From contig NZ_JNJG01000007.1 of assembly GCF_000702705.1 (NCBI RefSeq), forward strand, positions 1 to 64,000: a stretch of DNA of 64,000 nt, written 5' to 3'. Position 1 is the first letter of the stretch. Each line of letters begins with the position of its first letter. Origin of the DNA: Mycoplasma simbae ATCC 49888. Its GTDB lineage: Bacteria > Bacillota_I > Bacilli_A > Mycoplasmatales > Metamycoplasmataceae. A program made the position numbers and the translations under genes. The notes under the pieces are model-generated. The model worked only from the letters and a program-made list of their open reading frames with translations, searched no databases and was not told the origin of the DNA. Shown here piece by piece: positions 23,291-33,643 of the stretch.

Positions 23291-24190
23291 ATGACAGATA
23301 AAAAAGAAGTTTCAACTAAAAAAGTTGAAGAAAAAGAAATTAAAACTCCAATCGTTTCTAAAGACAAACTTTTAGAAGCAGGAGCATACTTTGGTCACAA
23401 AGCTAGCCAATGAAACCCTAAAATGAAGGATTATCTATATCCACAACTAAAAAGAGGAATTCACATCATCAACACAGCTACAACTGTACAACGTTTAGAA
23501 TTCGCTTACAACTTGTTGCACAAATTTGTTTCAAAAAACCCTCGTGCACAATTCATTTTTGTTGGTACTAAAAAACAAGCTAAAGAAACAATTAAAGAAA
23601 ATGCTTTAAGAACAAATAGCTTCTATGTAATTGACAGATGATTGGGTGGTACTTTAACTAACTCATCAACAATTTTCAAAAGAGTAAGCACAATGGAAGA
23701 ATTAGAGCAAAAAGCTGCTAACAACTTCGAAGGCTACGTTAAAAAAGAAAAACTATTAAAACAAAAAGAATTAGACAAACTACACAAAAACCTAGACGGT
23801 ATCAGAAACATTCGTGGTTTACCTACATTCATGATTGTTGCTGACCCTAACGAAGATGAAATCGCTGTTAAAGAAGCACGTAAAAAAGGTGTTAAAGTTA
23901 TTGGTATTTTAGACTCTAACTCAAACCCAGATGCAGTTGACTTTGGTATTCCAGCTAACGATGACTCAGCAAAAAGCATCAACTTGATTATTACAATCCT
24001 AGCTGACGCGATTGCTACAGCACGTGGTGGACAAGCTAAATACGCTTACAGACCAGATTCAGAAGTAGAATTACCTAAATTTGAACCTGAAGTTAAAACT
24101 TTCACAAGAAGCGAACGTAGACCATTCGTTAGAAGAAACGAAGGTGAAAACGCTGAAACTGTTGTTAAAACAGAAGAAAAAGGAGAATAA
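23291..24190 (+). CDS. rpsB: Small ribosomal subunit protein uS2
   Basis: 299 aa with a conserved uS2 core: [39 protein letters not shown] and the [15 protein letters not shown] segment. It binds the head and body junction of the 30S subunit with uS1-site RNA. An extra charged N-terminal extension (about 25 aa) and acidic C-terminal tail are longer than in standard bacteria (about 240 aa). Two TGA-Trp codons. Start ATG 23291 follows AAAGGA; an upstream frame is leader. tsf follows after 3 nt. Confidence 0.97.
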
Positions 24191-24193
24191 TTA

Positions 24194-25075
24194 ATGGCTA
24201 ACCAATTAGCTCTTATTAAAGAAGTTCGTGAACGTACCGGTGGTGGTATGATCGATGTTAAAAAAGCTTTAGAAGCATCAGATTGAGATGTTGAAAAGGC
24301 TATTACATGACTAAAAAGCAACGGTAAAATTAAAGCTGCTAAAAAAGCTGGCCGTGTGTCTGCTGAAGGTTTGGTTTCAATTGCTCAAAACCAAAACCAA
24401 GCTGTAATGCTAGAAGTTAACTCAGAAACAGACTTTGTTGCTAAAAATGATGACTTTAAAAAACTTGTTGAAAGATTTACATCAATTCTTTTAGCTTCAG
24501 ATGCTAAAACTGTTGAAGAATTTTTACAAGTTCAAGACAAAGGCGAAAGCGTTGAATCTATTTTAGAAGATGCTACCGCTACAATTGGTGAAAAATTATC
24601 AATTCGTCGTTTTGAAAGATTTGTTGCTAACGAAGGCGAATCAATTGGTGCGTTTGCACACGTAAATGGCCAAATTGCTGCATTAGTGAAAGTTAAAGGT
24701 TCACACGAAGAAGCAACAAGAAACGTAGCTATGCACATGGCTGCTATGAAACCAGAATTTGTGTTCGTAGAAGAAGTTCCAGCGGAAAGATTAGCAACAT
24801 TTAAAGCAGAATTTGTTATTCCAGCTGGCTTTGAAAACAAACCAGAAAAAATTCAACAAGCTATCATTGAAGGTTCACTAAACAAAAAATTAGGTGAAGT
24901 TGTTCTAGTTAAACAAGGCTTCATGATGGAAGAAAGCGTTTCAATTGAAAAATACTTAGCAAACCACAACTTAACATTGCTACAAGCTGTACGTTTTGGT
25001 GTTGGTGAAGGTATTGAAAAACAACAAGGTGACTTTGCTGCTGAAGTTGCTGCACAAATTGAACAAAGCAAATAA
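24194..25075 (+). CDS. tsf: Translation elongation factor Ts
   Basis: 293 aa nucleotide exchange factor for EF-Tu. The N-terminal UBA-like domain contains LIKEVRERTGGGMIDVKKAL, and the core starts at EVNSETDFVAKND, the EF-Tu-contacting TDFV motif. Family length is normal (about 280-300). Two TGA-Trp codons near residue 32 and 40. It forms the classical rpsB-tsf operon, 3 nt after rpsB, and ends at a strong terminator. Confidence 0.97.
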
Positions 25076-25079
25076 AATT

Positions 25080-25101
25080 CTTGGGCGTGCCCAAGTTTTT
25101 T
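25080..25101 (+). terminator. Terminator of rpsB-tsf
   Basis: CTTGGG-CGTG-CCCAAG perfect hairpin followed by six T residues. Confidence 0.9.
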
Positions 25102-25231
25102 AATTCCGTAAGTAAATATCAATAATTTTACCAATTGGTGCATAAATAAGTTAAATTAGTCATTTTGCCCCACGGTGTAAATATGAAATAAGTTATGATT
25201 TTGTGCTATTTTAAATCTATATCATTAAGCC

Positions 25232-25699
25232 ATGGAAAAAATGATAACTATAGAAACAAACCTAGCATCTATTCCGGTGCTAAAACCACTTGCACTCAAG
25301 CAAGAATTTATTGACAAAATTAAAGGCAAAAGCTTAAGCTCAAATAAAATTATGATCATTGCCGATCAAGACGAATATGTGTTCTTTTTAATGTGTAAGG
25401 AGGAGTGAAACGAATACGATATCGCCAACGCTGATCTAGCACAAATAAGCCAACAAAAAGGAATGATGAGTGATGGCACAAGCAAAAGCATAACATTAGC
25501 AAGAGCTGTTGATATGTCTAAAATATTCAAAATGAATTATCATGAGCTAAAAAGCAAAATTGATTATGAACACTTTGATCCTGATTTGCAACCATATTTA
25601 GGTATTGAAGACCAATTAAAAGTCGTTAATGAACTGAGCATACGTTTAAGAAACGTTAATGACTTGCCGCGCTTAATTGTGCTACGTAAAAACAAATAA
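25232..25699 (+). CDS. Small conserved-looking protein, unknown
   Basis: 155 aa with one TGA-Trp. Two starts are possible: ATG 25232 (no ribosome site) and ATG 25241 (weak GGA 6 nt upstream). Soluble, no signal or membrane segment, mixed charged sequence with KMNYHELKSKIDYEHFDP and ending in LIVLRKNK. Order of beta-rich and helical segments loosely recalls small RNase toxins of the PemK/MazF shape, but no diagnostic residues were identified and this should not be taken as a function. Stands alone between two terminators. Confidence 0.7.
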
Positions 25700-25717
25700 T
25701 GCCTTCGGGCATTTTTT
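25698..25717 (+). terminator. Terminator after the 155-aa gene
   Basis: AATGCC-TTCG-GGCATT tetraloop hairpin overlapping the stop codon, followed by six T residues in all. Confidence 0.85.
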
Positions 25718-25722
25718 GTATA

Positions 25723-25748
25723 AAAAAAACACTCAATAATGAGTGTTT
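25723..25748 (-). terminator. Terminator of the asnS-degV operon
   Basis: AAACACTC and GAGTGTTT form a perfect stem; on the minus strand it is followed by eight T residues. It lies 3 nt beyond the degV stop. Confidence 0.85.
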
Positions 25749-25751
25749 AAA

Positions 25752-26627
25752 TTAAATTTCTCAATTTGAAAGATCAGGAATTATATAGTAAGCGTGAGCT
25801 TGAGGACCTGTGTGAATTGCAATCACAGATGAGTTGAATTTTATGTTATTAAATTCAACTCCGTGTTGTTTGAATGCTTCAACGGCTAAATCATTGAATT
25901 CTTTATCAATACCGTTAATAGAGAAAAGTTTATAAGATTTAACTATGTCTGTTATTTTTAAGCCTGTGAATTCTTCTAATTTGCCAATGATTTGTTTAAT
26001 TGCTCCTTTAGGCCCTCTACCCATTCCACCAGTTGAAGTTCCGTTTGCATCGAAACGAATAAATGGGTAAATTTTAACTTTAGATAAAGCTCCCAAAACA
26101 AACTTTTTGAACGAACTTACACGGCCACCCTTGACCAAGTACTTAATGTCTTGAGGCAAAATAAATATCACTGATTTTTGCTCAATTTCAGCTATTTTTT
26201 GTTTTAATAACTCAATGTCTTGGTGCTTTGCAAAGTGTTTTTTAACATATTCAACCACTTCTAAGTATTGGTCCCCAACAAATGAAGTGTCAATTAAATG
26301 AATATTTTTAAATTCTGAAGCAACTGTTTGAGCAGCACTAAATGTTGATGAAAGTTTAGATGAAATTGGGAAATAAATCACTTCATCATTTTCCTGGCTC
26401 GCTTTTGTAAATACTTGTTCAATTTCAGCCATATATGGCAATGAAGTTTTAATATTTTCAGTTTTAGCCATTTGCTCCAGTAATGCGTAACGATCAACAT
26501 CAACGCCATCTAAATATGGTTTATCGTCAATTTCAGCAATTAATGGAATGTAGTAGTATCCACTTTGCTCAGCTTCATCTTTTGTTAAACAAACAAAAGA
26601 GTCAAAAATAATTCCTAATTTTTTCAT
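25752..26627 (-). CDS. degV: DegV family fatty-acid-binding protein
   Basis: 291 aa, typical for DegV; one TGA-Trp (SNW) near the end extends the gene to 25752. Features: IIFDSFVCLT start, LIAEIDD, TSLPYMAEIEQVF, SSKLSSTFSAA (the fatty-acid-contacting SS..SGT-type motif) and YLVKGGRVS. DegV/FakB proteins bind acyl chains and can present them for phosphorylation by FakA; here the biochemical partner is not in the window. AGAGAGG ribosome site. Last gene of the six-gene minus-strand run. Confidence 0.92.
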
Positions 26628-26645
26628 ATAACCTCTCTATATACT

Positions 26646-28313
26646 CTAATCAATAAAGTATCTATTTTTATATGTATATTTTATATTTAATTTATCAAAA
26701 TAATAACTATTTAATTGCTGCGGTAAGTTTTCTCAAATTACTATAGCATTTGGGTTTTGCTTTACGAACGCAACAAAATTAACTAATTTTAAAAACGTAT
26801 CAACATTTGAAACAATTTTTTGTGATAATGATGCCGAAATTATAAATTTATCAATATCAAAACGTGTTATTGTGTGTAATACATCAATATCAAGATAATT
26901 AATATAAAGACCTAATTTGCATTTTAAATCAGTTTTTAAGTCAAATATTTTTTCAATATTTTGAAAATTGTGTTGAATGCTAGGACGAAGAATATAAGTT
27001 GTATATTGCTTATTTAGTAATTCAACATTATTTAAAAACGTATTTTCTCCAATGTTTATAATATTTTCATAACCTAAAACACTTGAATTTAAATGAAATT
27101 TGGCCAATGACAGCTCAAAATCGTGTTCATATTGCTTTAATTTCAAAAAGGTTGTAACATCATCTAAATTTATACCCGGTAATTTCGCTAAGGAAACAAA
27201 CATTGAATCAATTTTTTGACCATTTTCATAAACGGGAGCTATATCTTTGATATAGTTTCCGGCATGAATCTTGTCTTCAAAATCAACTAATTTAACTGAA
27301 AATTCTTCTAAATCTTCTTTAGTTTTATCTAAATTAGTTTGGACATCTTTACCCATAATCAATGAATTATTTAATTTATTAGCAATTAAATATATTCCAA
27401 AATGTTTTAACGAACTAGGGTTATTAATAATAGATTTAGTATCAAGATAGCCTATTCCTAAACTTTGAACTAGACCCACAATATTAACCACGCCTTCAAT
27501 TCGCTTGTATGTTCTTTTGAGTTTTAATAATCTAAATTTTAAGCCACAACTTGAATAAATATTGCTGTTTATCAAGTAAATTAAGCCTTTTTCATGAATT
27601 GCTATTCATTTTTTAGGATCTAAATCAAAAAAACTAAATAAGTCATTTAAGTACTCTTCGTTGTTTTGGGTTGCTGTATAACTAGCGTGTGGTTGAACGC
27701 AAATTAAAGCTGTAAATTTAGAATTTTTATTGAAATTTAACTCATTAATGCTTGAAAATGTTGTAATTTTACTTTTTTTACGTATGCTAACATTTTTATT
27801 AATTCATTTAACCATAACGTAGAAAGACTCATCATAATTTTTTCCCGTTATAGTTATTTTAATATCAACAGCGCTAGGGTTAAAACCTATCACTTTGTTA
27901 GTTATTTCGTGCTTGAAAAGATGTTTGTGAGAGTGTTTTAAAACTCCAGAAAAGCTAAAACGCTTTTTAACTACGCTGCTTTTAATTATATTATCAATTT
28001 CAGATGCGGTGGAGTCATCAAAATATGACAAAAATTCTTCAATTGTGTAGAATTTTTGTTGAGTTAATGCTTGTTTGCCCAGGTCAAAACGCATAGTTTT
28101 ACTTAGCGATGAAGAGCTAGAACGCATTACTCATTTATGTTTAGCGTTGATTTTAAATACTGCTATTCCTTTGTGGTTGGCGCGTTTATTCTTGGTTAAA
28201 ATAACACCAATAGCGCTAAGCAAAATTATCAGTAAAAATGCTGAAATACCAATAGCTAGAAAAAACACAGCATCAAAAGTAAATCTAGATACTTTTTCAA
28301 TTTCAGAATTCAT
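26646..28313 (-). CDS. Membrane-anchored protein with faint EAL-like C-terminus
   Basis: 555 aa, several TGA-Trp codons. One long membrane segment (about 12-40), then a cytoplasmic part. The C-terminal 150 residues have IRP..QHNFQNIEKIF, LYINYLDIDVLHTITRFDIDKFII and AIVIWENLPQQL, an order that recalls the helix-strand pattern of EAL domains, but none of the catalytic Glu/Asp residues could be assigned. A middle region could be a partner domain. If related, it would be a degenerate, non-catalytic form. ATG 28313 is favoured; GTG at 28331 is an in-frame alternative. It starts 1 nt after pcrA ends. Confidence 0.7.
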
Positions 28314-28314
28314 T

Positions 28315-30513
28315 CTAGTGACCTTCTTCACGCAATAATCTGATTGAAGGGTGGTTTTTAGATAGAGTTTTTTCCTGGCCTACACTGGTGCCGGCAAAAC
28401 GAACTACAATTGTATCGCCCCTAACTTCTAAAACAGTACCCTCGCCAAAGTGTGCATGCGAAATAATATCACCAGGTATCATTGAGCGGTTTATTTCTTT
28501 AACTTCTTTTTCCGAAATATCGTCAAAATTAGTAGTTGAGTGATCTTTTTGCAAGATGTATTTGTTGACATCAATGCCAGTTTCCTTGATGAAACGAGAA
28601 GGTATTTTTTGAATATCAGTGCCAATCAAATAACCTCTAGAATCAGAAATAAATAAACGTTTTTTAGCACGTGTAATTCCTACATAAGCTAGGCGACGCT
28701 CTTCTTCAAGAGCTTCTTGGTTAGGATTACCTAAAGCGTGTACGCTTGGGAATATATACTCAGACATACCAACTAAAAAGATGTTATCAAATTCAAGACC
28801 TTTGGCTGAGTGAACAGTCATCAGTGTAACATAGTTTGTTGAATTATCAAAATCATCACCAGCAGAAGCTAAAGAAACAAATTCTAAATAATCTTTTAGT
28901 GTTTTGCCTTTGTTGTTTTCTTCTCAGGTTCGAATTGAGCGAATTAATTCATAAACATTATCTTTGCCAGTTCCTTTAAGAGCAACATCGCTTGCTAAAT
29001 AGTCAAAATAGCCTATTTTTGTTAAGAATTTGTCTAAAACAATGTGAATTTTATTGTTTTTTAATGCGTGGCGGTGATAGTTCACAGCGTTAATTAAGTC
29101 AACCAAATTCTTCTTAACTTCTTTAGTGGTTGGCAATTCTTTTAGATGTGTTTTAATGCAGTCTCACAGCCCCATTTTCTTTTCTTCAGCAAATTTTTGT
29201 AACACTTGCAAAGTTTGCTTACCTATTTTACGTGAAGGGGTATTAATGATACGTAGCAAAGGTAAATCTAGGCCATCGTAAATTAAACGTAGATACGAAA
29301 GTGAGTCTTTAATTTCTTTACGTTGGTAGAATTTTTGGCCATTGAAAATTTTGTGATTAATATTTTCTTTAATTAACTCTTCTTCAAAAGGACGCGAATA
29401 ATAGTTTGAACGATAGAATATTGCAATATTTTTCAGTTGAATTTTTTGTTTTTTTAGCTTATTAATAGTTTGAACAACTCATCTAGCTTCGGCTTCATTG
29501 CTAAAAGCGTGCGAATATTCGATTTCTTCGCCCACTTCGTTGCCAGTTACTAAATCCTTATGAAAGCGGTTTTTATTGTGTTTAATCAAACTGTTGGCAG
29601 CGTCTAATATTTTTTGACTTGAACGGTAGTTTTCGTTCAAAATTATTGTTTTAGTGTTTGGGAAGTCTTGGTGAAAATTCAAAATTAAATTAACATCCGC
29701 TCCTCTTCACGAGTAAATTGTTTGGTCAGGATCGCCCACAATTGTTAATTGTGTTTTAGGGCCAGTTAGTTTTTTAACAATTTCATACTGCATACGCGAG
29801 GTATCTTGAAACTCATCAACTAAAATGTATGAGTACTTATTTGATCAAATGGCAGCAATTTCGGGTTTAGAGGTGAACAATTCGTGTGCTTTAATGATTA
29901 AATCATCAAAATCAAGGCTTTTTAGCTCCAGTAAATACTCATTATAACGTTCATATATTTGGGCTGTTTTAATATTGGAATCTTGTGAGGCAGGAGAGTC
30001 TTCATTTAATTCGCGAATCAGCTCATCGGAGGTTAAATTTTTATTTTTTGCAAGTGAAATTACTCTCAAAATTTCGGCTATATTCAATGAATCATCTTCT
30101 TCATCTTGATTCATTTCAAATTCGTTTAAAATACGCTTAATAATGGCTTTTTGATCAGTAGCGTCAATAATTTGAAAATCAGCACTTAAACCTAAATGGA
30201 ATGCTTCAGCGCGTAAAATCCGTGAACATAATGAGTGAAATGTAGAAACTTGACTTATTTCTGCATTGGATGGCGTGTATTGTTTAATACGCAAAGTCAT
30301 TTCGTTGGCTGCTTTATTGGTAAAGGTTAGAGCCAAAATTTCACTAGGTGCAATACCTAATTCATTAATTAAATAAGCCACTTTACGAGTTAAAACTCTG
30401 GTTTTACCAGAACCTGCACCCGCAATAATACGTAAAGGTCCATCAAAGTACAATAATGCCTCTTTTTGTTCAGCATTTAATTGTGAGAGGATTAAATCTG
30501 TTCTATTCGCCAT
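28315..30513 (-). CDS. pcrA: Superfamily 1 DNA helicase PcrA/UvrD
   Basis: 732 aa, full length. ATP-dependent 3'-5' helicase in repair and replication restart. Motifs: AGAGSGKT (Walker A), LVDEFQDTS (II), GDPDQTIYSWRG (III), TVHSAKGLEFDNIF (V), YVGITRAKKRL (VI). The C-terminus has a Tudor-like SHAHFGEGTVLEVRGD region typical of PcrA. Start chosen at ATG 30513; a doubled ATG at 30516 exists. AGGAG lies 4-5 nt upstream, and the start overlaps the RDD gene by 11 nt. Confidence 0.96.
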
Positions 30514-31156
30514 CATTCTCCTTTTCAAAAATAATTTCAATATTGGTTACTGGATGAGGTAAAAGTTTAATTGTTTGCATTTGCTGACTTGAAGTGAAGT
30601 GTTTTAGGTAAACAACACGGAAATTAAACATACGTTCATATATTCCGCGACGTTTTTTTGAACCCAAAATCAAGGCATAATTGACCAAGTTGATAAAAGC
30701 TCAAAATGAACTTATTGTCGAAATTACACGTGCCAAAATACTCAAATTTAGGGGGTATTCGTTGTTTTGTTGACTAATTAGCAAATGATTAATTTGTCAA
30801 GGCATAATAAAAACGAGTAACAGAACGCACACTAAGGTGTAAAAGCCCACCGATGCAAAACTTAAACCTAAAAGTGTTTTAAACTTTGAGCTTTTTTGAC
30901 CCAAAATCTGCAAGCGTGTGCAAATTAAGCCAATTGTGCGCATATTCCAAAATCACGGAATTAAGAAGTGATAAATCACTACACAGATTCAGCTTAAAAT
31001 GATAAAAGAATATCATTTAAGCGCATTGATTTGAGGATTAAACAAGGTTAAAAACTTTCACAGTAAAATTATGGTTGCAGCAATAAGTAACAAGTCAATT
31101 AAATTAGAGCTAAAACGCAATCAAAAAGATGCGTTTTTGTGATAAATTTTATTCAT
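30503..31156 (-). CDS. RDD-family membrane protein
   Basis: 217 aa with six TGA-Trp codons. Starts LRFSSNLIDLLLIAA, the R-x3-D pattern of the RDD family, continues with NMRTIGLICTRLQI and ends with RRGIYERMFNFRVV. Four hydrophobic segments. RDD proteins are small integral membrane proteins; some act as ion transporters, but no substrate is visible. Spacing to the glycosyltransferase is 2 nt and overlap with pcrA 11 nt, so it is transcribed with them. No own ribosome site. Confidence 0.75.
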
Positions 31157-31158
31157 TT

Positions 31159-32172
31159 TTATAGATTTTTATATCAAGGTAACATTTTGTCACGACTTGG
31201 TAAAGTTCTTAAATATTCAGCTTCGCGCGTAGGGCGAGTGATATAAAGATTAGTTAGGAAAAATTGAGGATTTTCTTCATGATATTTACTTAAATATGTG
31301 TATAAATCTAGCAAGAATTTTTCAGCACGTTTTTCGCTAAAGTTACTTCTAGATTCGAAAATATAGTTAAGTACTTTAAATACAGAAAACTCTCATGTAT
31401 TTAAAAAGCCAGCAAGTACAATTTGTAGAAAATAAAGCATGGCATAGGTTAGCTCGTGTTTAAGTTTGATGTCTCTTGCTTGAATGTAATTAAGTACAAT
31501 TTTAAATTGTGAAACAAAGTTAGATGGGTTAAATCAAGTAGCTGAAGAAATGTTTTCTTTAACTAAATGTTTGTTTCAATATACATATGTTTGAGCATTA
31601 ACTAGCGTGTGATATAAAAATTCAGTTCCAAATTTAGTGTCATTGATTTCTTTAACTTTGTATTTAATGAATTGTTCAACAAAGCTTTTTTTGAAAATTT
31701 TGTTGAAAATGAATGGGAATGAATAAGCCACAGGGTCAGGCTGCTCGCTAATTTTGTATAAATAATCAATTTTTAAACGCGGATTAGGTTTTCATTTAAT
31801 TGAACCAGTAAGCTGAGGAGCAAATTCTAAAATATCAGGTTGCTCGTCTTCAAGTTTATTGACAACGGTTGTGACAAAGTTTTTTCTAATTTCCGCATCA
31901 GGATTTAACACGTAAACGTAGTGGTTTTTAACTAAGTGCAAACCACACACTATGTCGCTTTGAATGTTTTTGCGTTTACGGTTAATTATTAGCTTGCCAC
32001 GAGATCCAAAAAAGTTAACAGCACTTTCTAAAAGAGAATACATTTTTTTGTTTGGTTTATTAACTGCCAAAATTACTTCAAAGTCTTGATTATTTTGATT
32101 TTTTAGTGTGTTAATAACGTAATCTAGCTCTTCATATTCACTAATATTAGGTACAATGATTGATAATTTCAC
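31159..32172 (-). CDS. GT2-like glycosyltransferase
   Basis: 337 aa, starts GTG at 32172 behind GGAGG. The N-terminus LSIIVPNISEYEELDYVINTLKNQ and YVLNPDAEIRKNF resemble the nucleotide-sugar-binding GT-A fold of family 2; the DxD-like acid is in NPDAEI. No membrane helix was obvious, so it is likely peripheral. It could act on glycolipid or capsule-type polymers, but neither donor nor acceptor can be read. Five TGA-Trp codons. Follows asnS after 8 nt. Confidence 0.75.
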
Positions 32173-32180
32173 TTTTCCTC

Positions 32181-33542
32181 CTACATTTTAATGTTGCCAG
32201 ATGTACGTGGATATGGAATTACATCTCTAATGTTGTCTACGCCAGTAACATACATCACTAAACGTTCAAAACCAACACCAAAGCCGCTTGATCCCGAGTC
32301 ACCAAAGCGTCTTAAGTCTAAGTATCATTGCAATTCTTCTTGACTAATGCCCACTTCACTTGCTCTTTGCAATAATTTGTCATAGTTTACTTCACGTTGG
32401 CTACCACCAATTAATTCACCAATGCCTGGCACCAATAAATCAAATGAAGCAACAGTTTTGCCATCTTCATTTTGATGCATGTAGAAAGCTTTGAATTCTT
32501 TAGGGAAATTAATTACAGCTACTGGACCTTTAGCCACTTCTGAAGCTAAGTATTTTTCATGTTCTGTACCAAAATCCAATCCAAAACGTATGTTTTGGTC
32601 TTCGAAACGTTCTTTTACCTTGTCAAGTTCCACTAGTGCGTCTTGATAATCTAGAATTGCTAGTTTAGTGTTAATAAAACTGTTCAAATTGTCTAAAAGG
32701 TTTTTGTCAACATTGTTTACCAAAAACTTAAATTCATTTGGATGCAATTCAATTGTGTTTTTAATAATTGTTTTCAAGAAATCATCAGCCAAATTAATTA
32801 TGTCTTTTAAGTCATAGAATGCTACTTCTGGCTCAATCATTCAAAACTCAGCTGCGTGTTTTTTAGTGTTTGAGTGTTCAGCTCTAAAAGTTGGCGCAAA
32901 AGTATAGACTTTTTTAAAGCCGATTGCATAGCTTTCAGCGTGCAATTGACCAGTAACACCTAGAGTTGCTTTTTTGTTAGCTCCAAAGAAAGGGTTTTTT
33001 GAATTTGAGTCAGCTATTTCAAATGTTTCACCAGCACCCTCGCCATCATTTGAAGTAATAATTGGGGCGTTAAAGTATAAATATCCTTTTTGGGCAAAAT
33101 ATTGGTGTACTTGTTGCGCTAGTGTTGAACGAATTAACATAACAGTTCTAATTAAGCTAGTACGGTGTCTTAGGTGTGGAATTTCACGCAATGTTTCAAC
33201 ATTGATAGCTTGTTTTTGAATTGGATAATCTAAATCTGTATCACGAAGCAAAGTGAATTCACTTGCACTCATTTCTAGAGGTTGCTGAGCTTGCGGCGTT
33301 AAAATTATTGTCCCTTTAACTTTAACGGCTGCGCCTAAGTGCACTTGATCTAGTTGTTCAAAATCAAAATTATCGCCCTTCAAGGTGATTTGTAAATTTT
33401 CAACAGTTGAACCGTCATTAATTGAAATAAAACGTATTTTTTTGTTACCTCTATTTGAAACAACTCAAGCTTCAAACTCTAATTCTTTTTCACTATAACT
33501 TGCTGAATTTGCTAATAATTCTCTTACTGAAATTTTTTGCAT
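32181..33542 (-). CDS. asnS: Asparaginyl-tRNA synthetase
   Basis: 453 aa class II synthetase, normal length. OB-fold anticodon-binding N-terminus ([19 protein letters not shown]), motif 2 around [16 protein letters not shown], and the C-terminal motif 3 [21 protein letters not shown]; the ending YPRT is typical of AsnRS. It charges tRNA-Asn. AAGGAG ribosome site 6 nt before ATG. Head of the six-gene minus run that extends to degV. Confidence 0.97.
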
Positions 33543-33613
33543 ACTACTCCTTAAATTTTAATATTTAATATTATACCAAATACTTAGGTTGTATTCGTTG
33601 GTTATTGATGAAC

Positions 33614-33638
33614 AAAAAAGGAAGCCATTTGGCTTCCT
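33614..33638 (-). terminator. Terminator of the repeat lipoprotein
   Basis: AGGAAGCC-ATTT-GGCTTCCT hairpin; on the minus strand followed by six T residues, 6 nt after the stop codon. Confidence 0.85.
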
Positions 33639-33643
33639 AAATA

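Noticed and set aside
25232-25699. Calling the 155-aa gene a PemK/MazF toxin
   Set aside because: No diagnostic catalytic residues and no antitoxin gene beside it; left as unknown.
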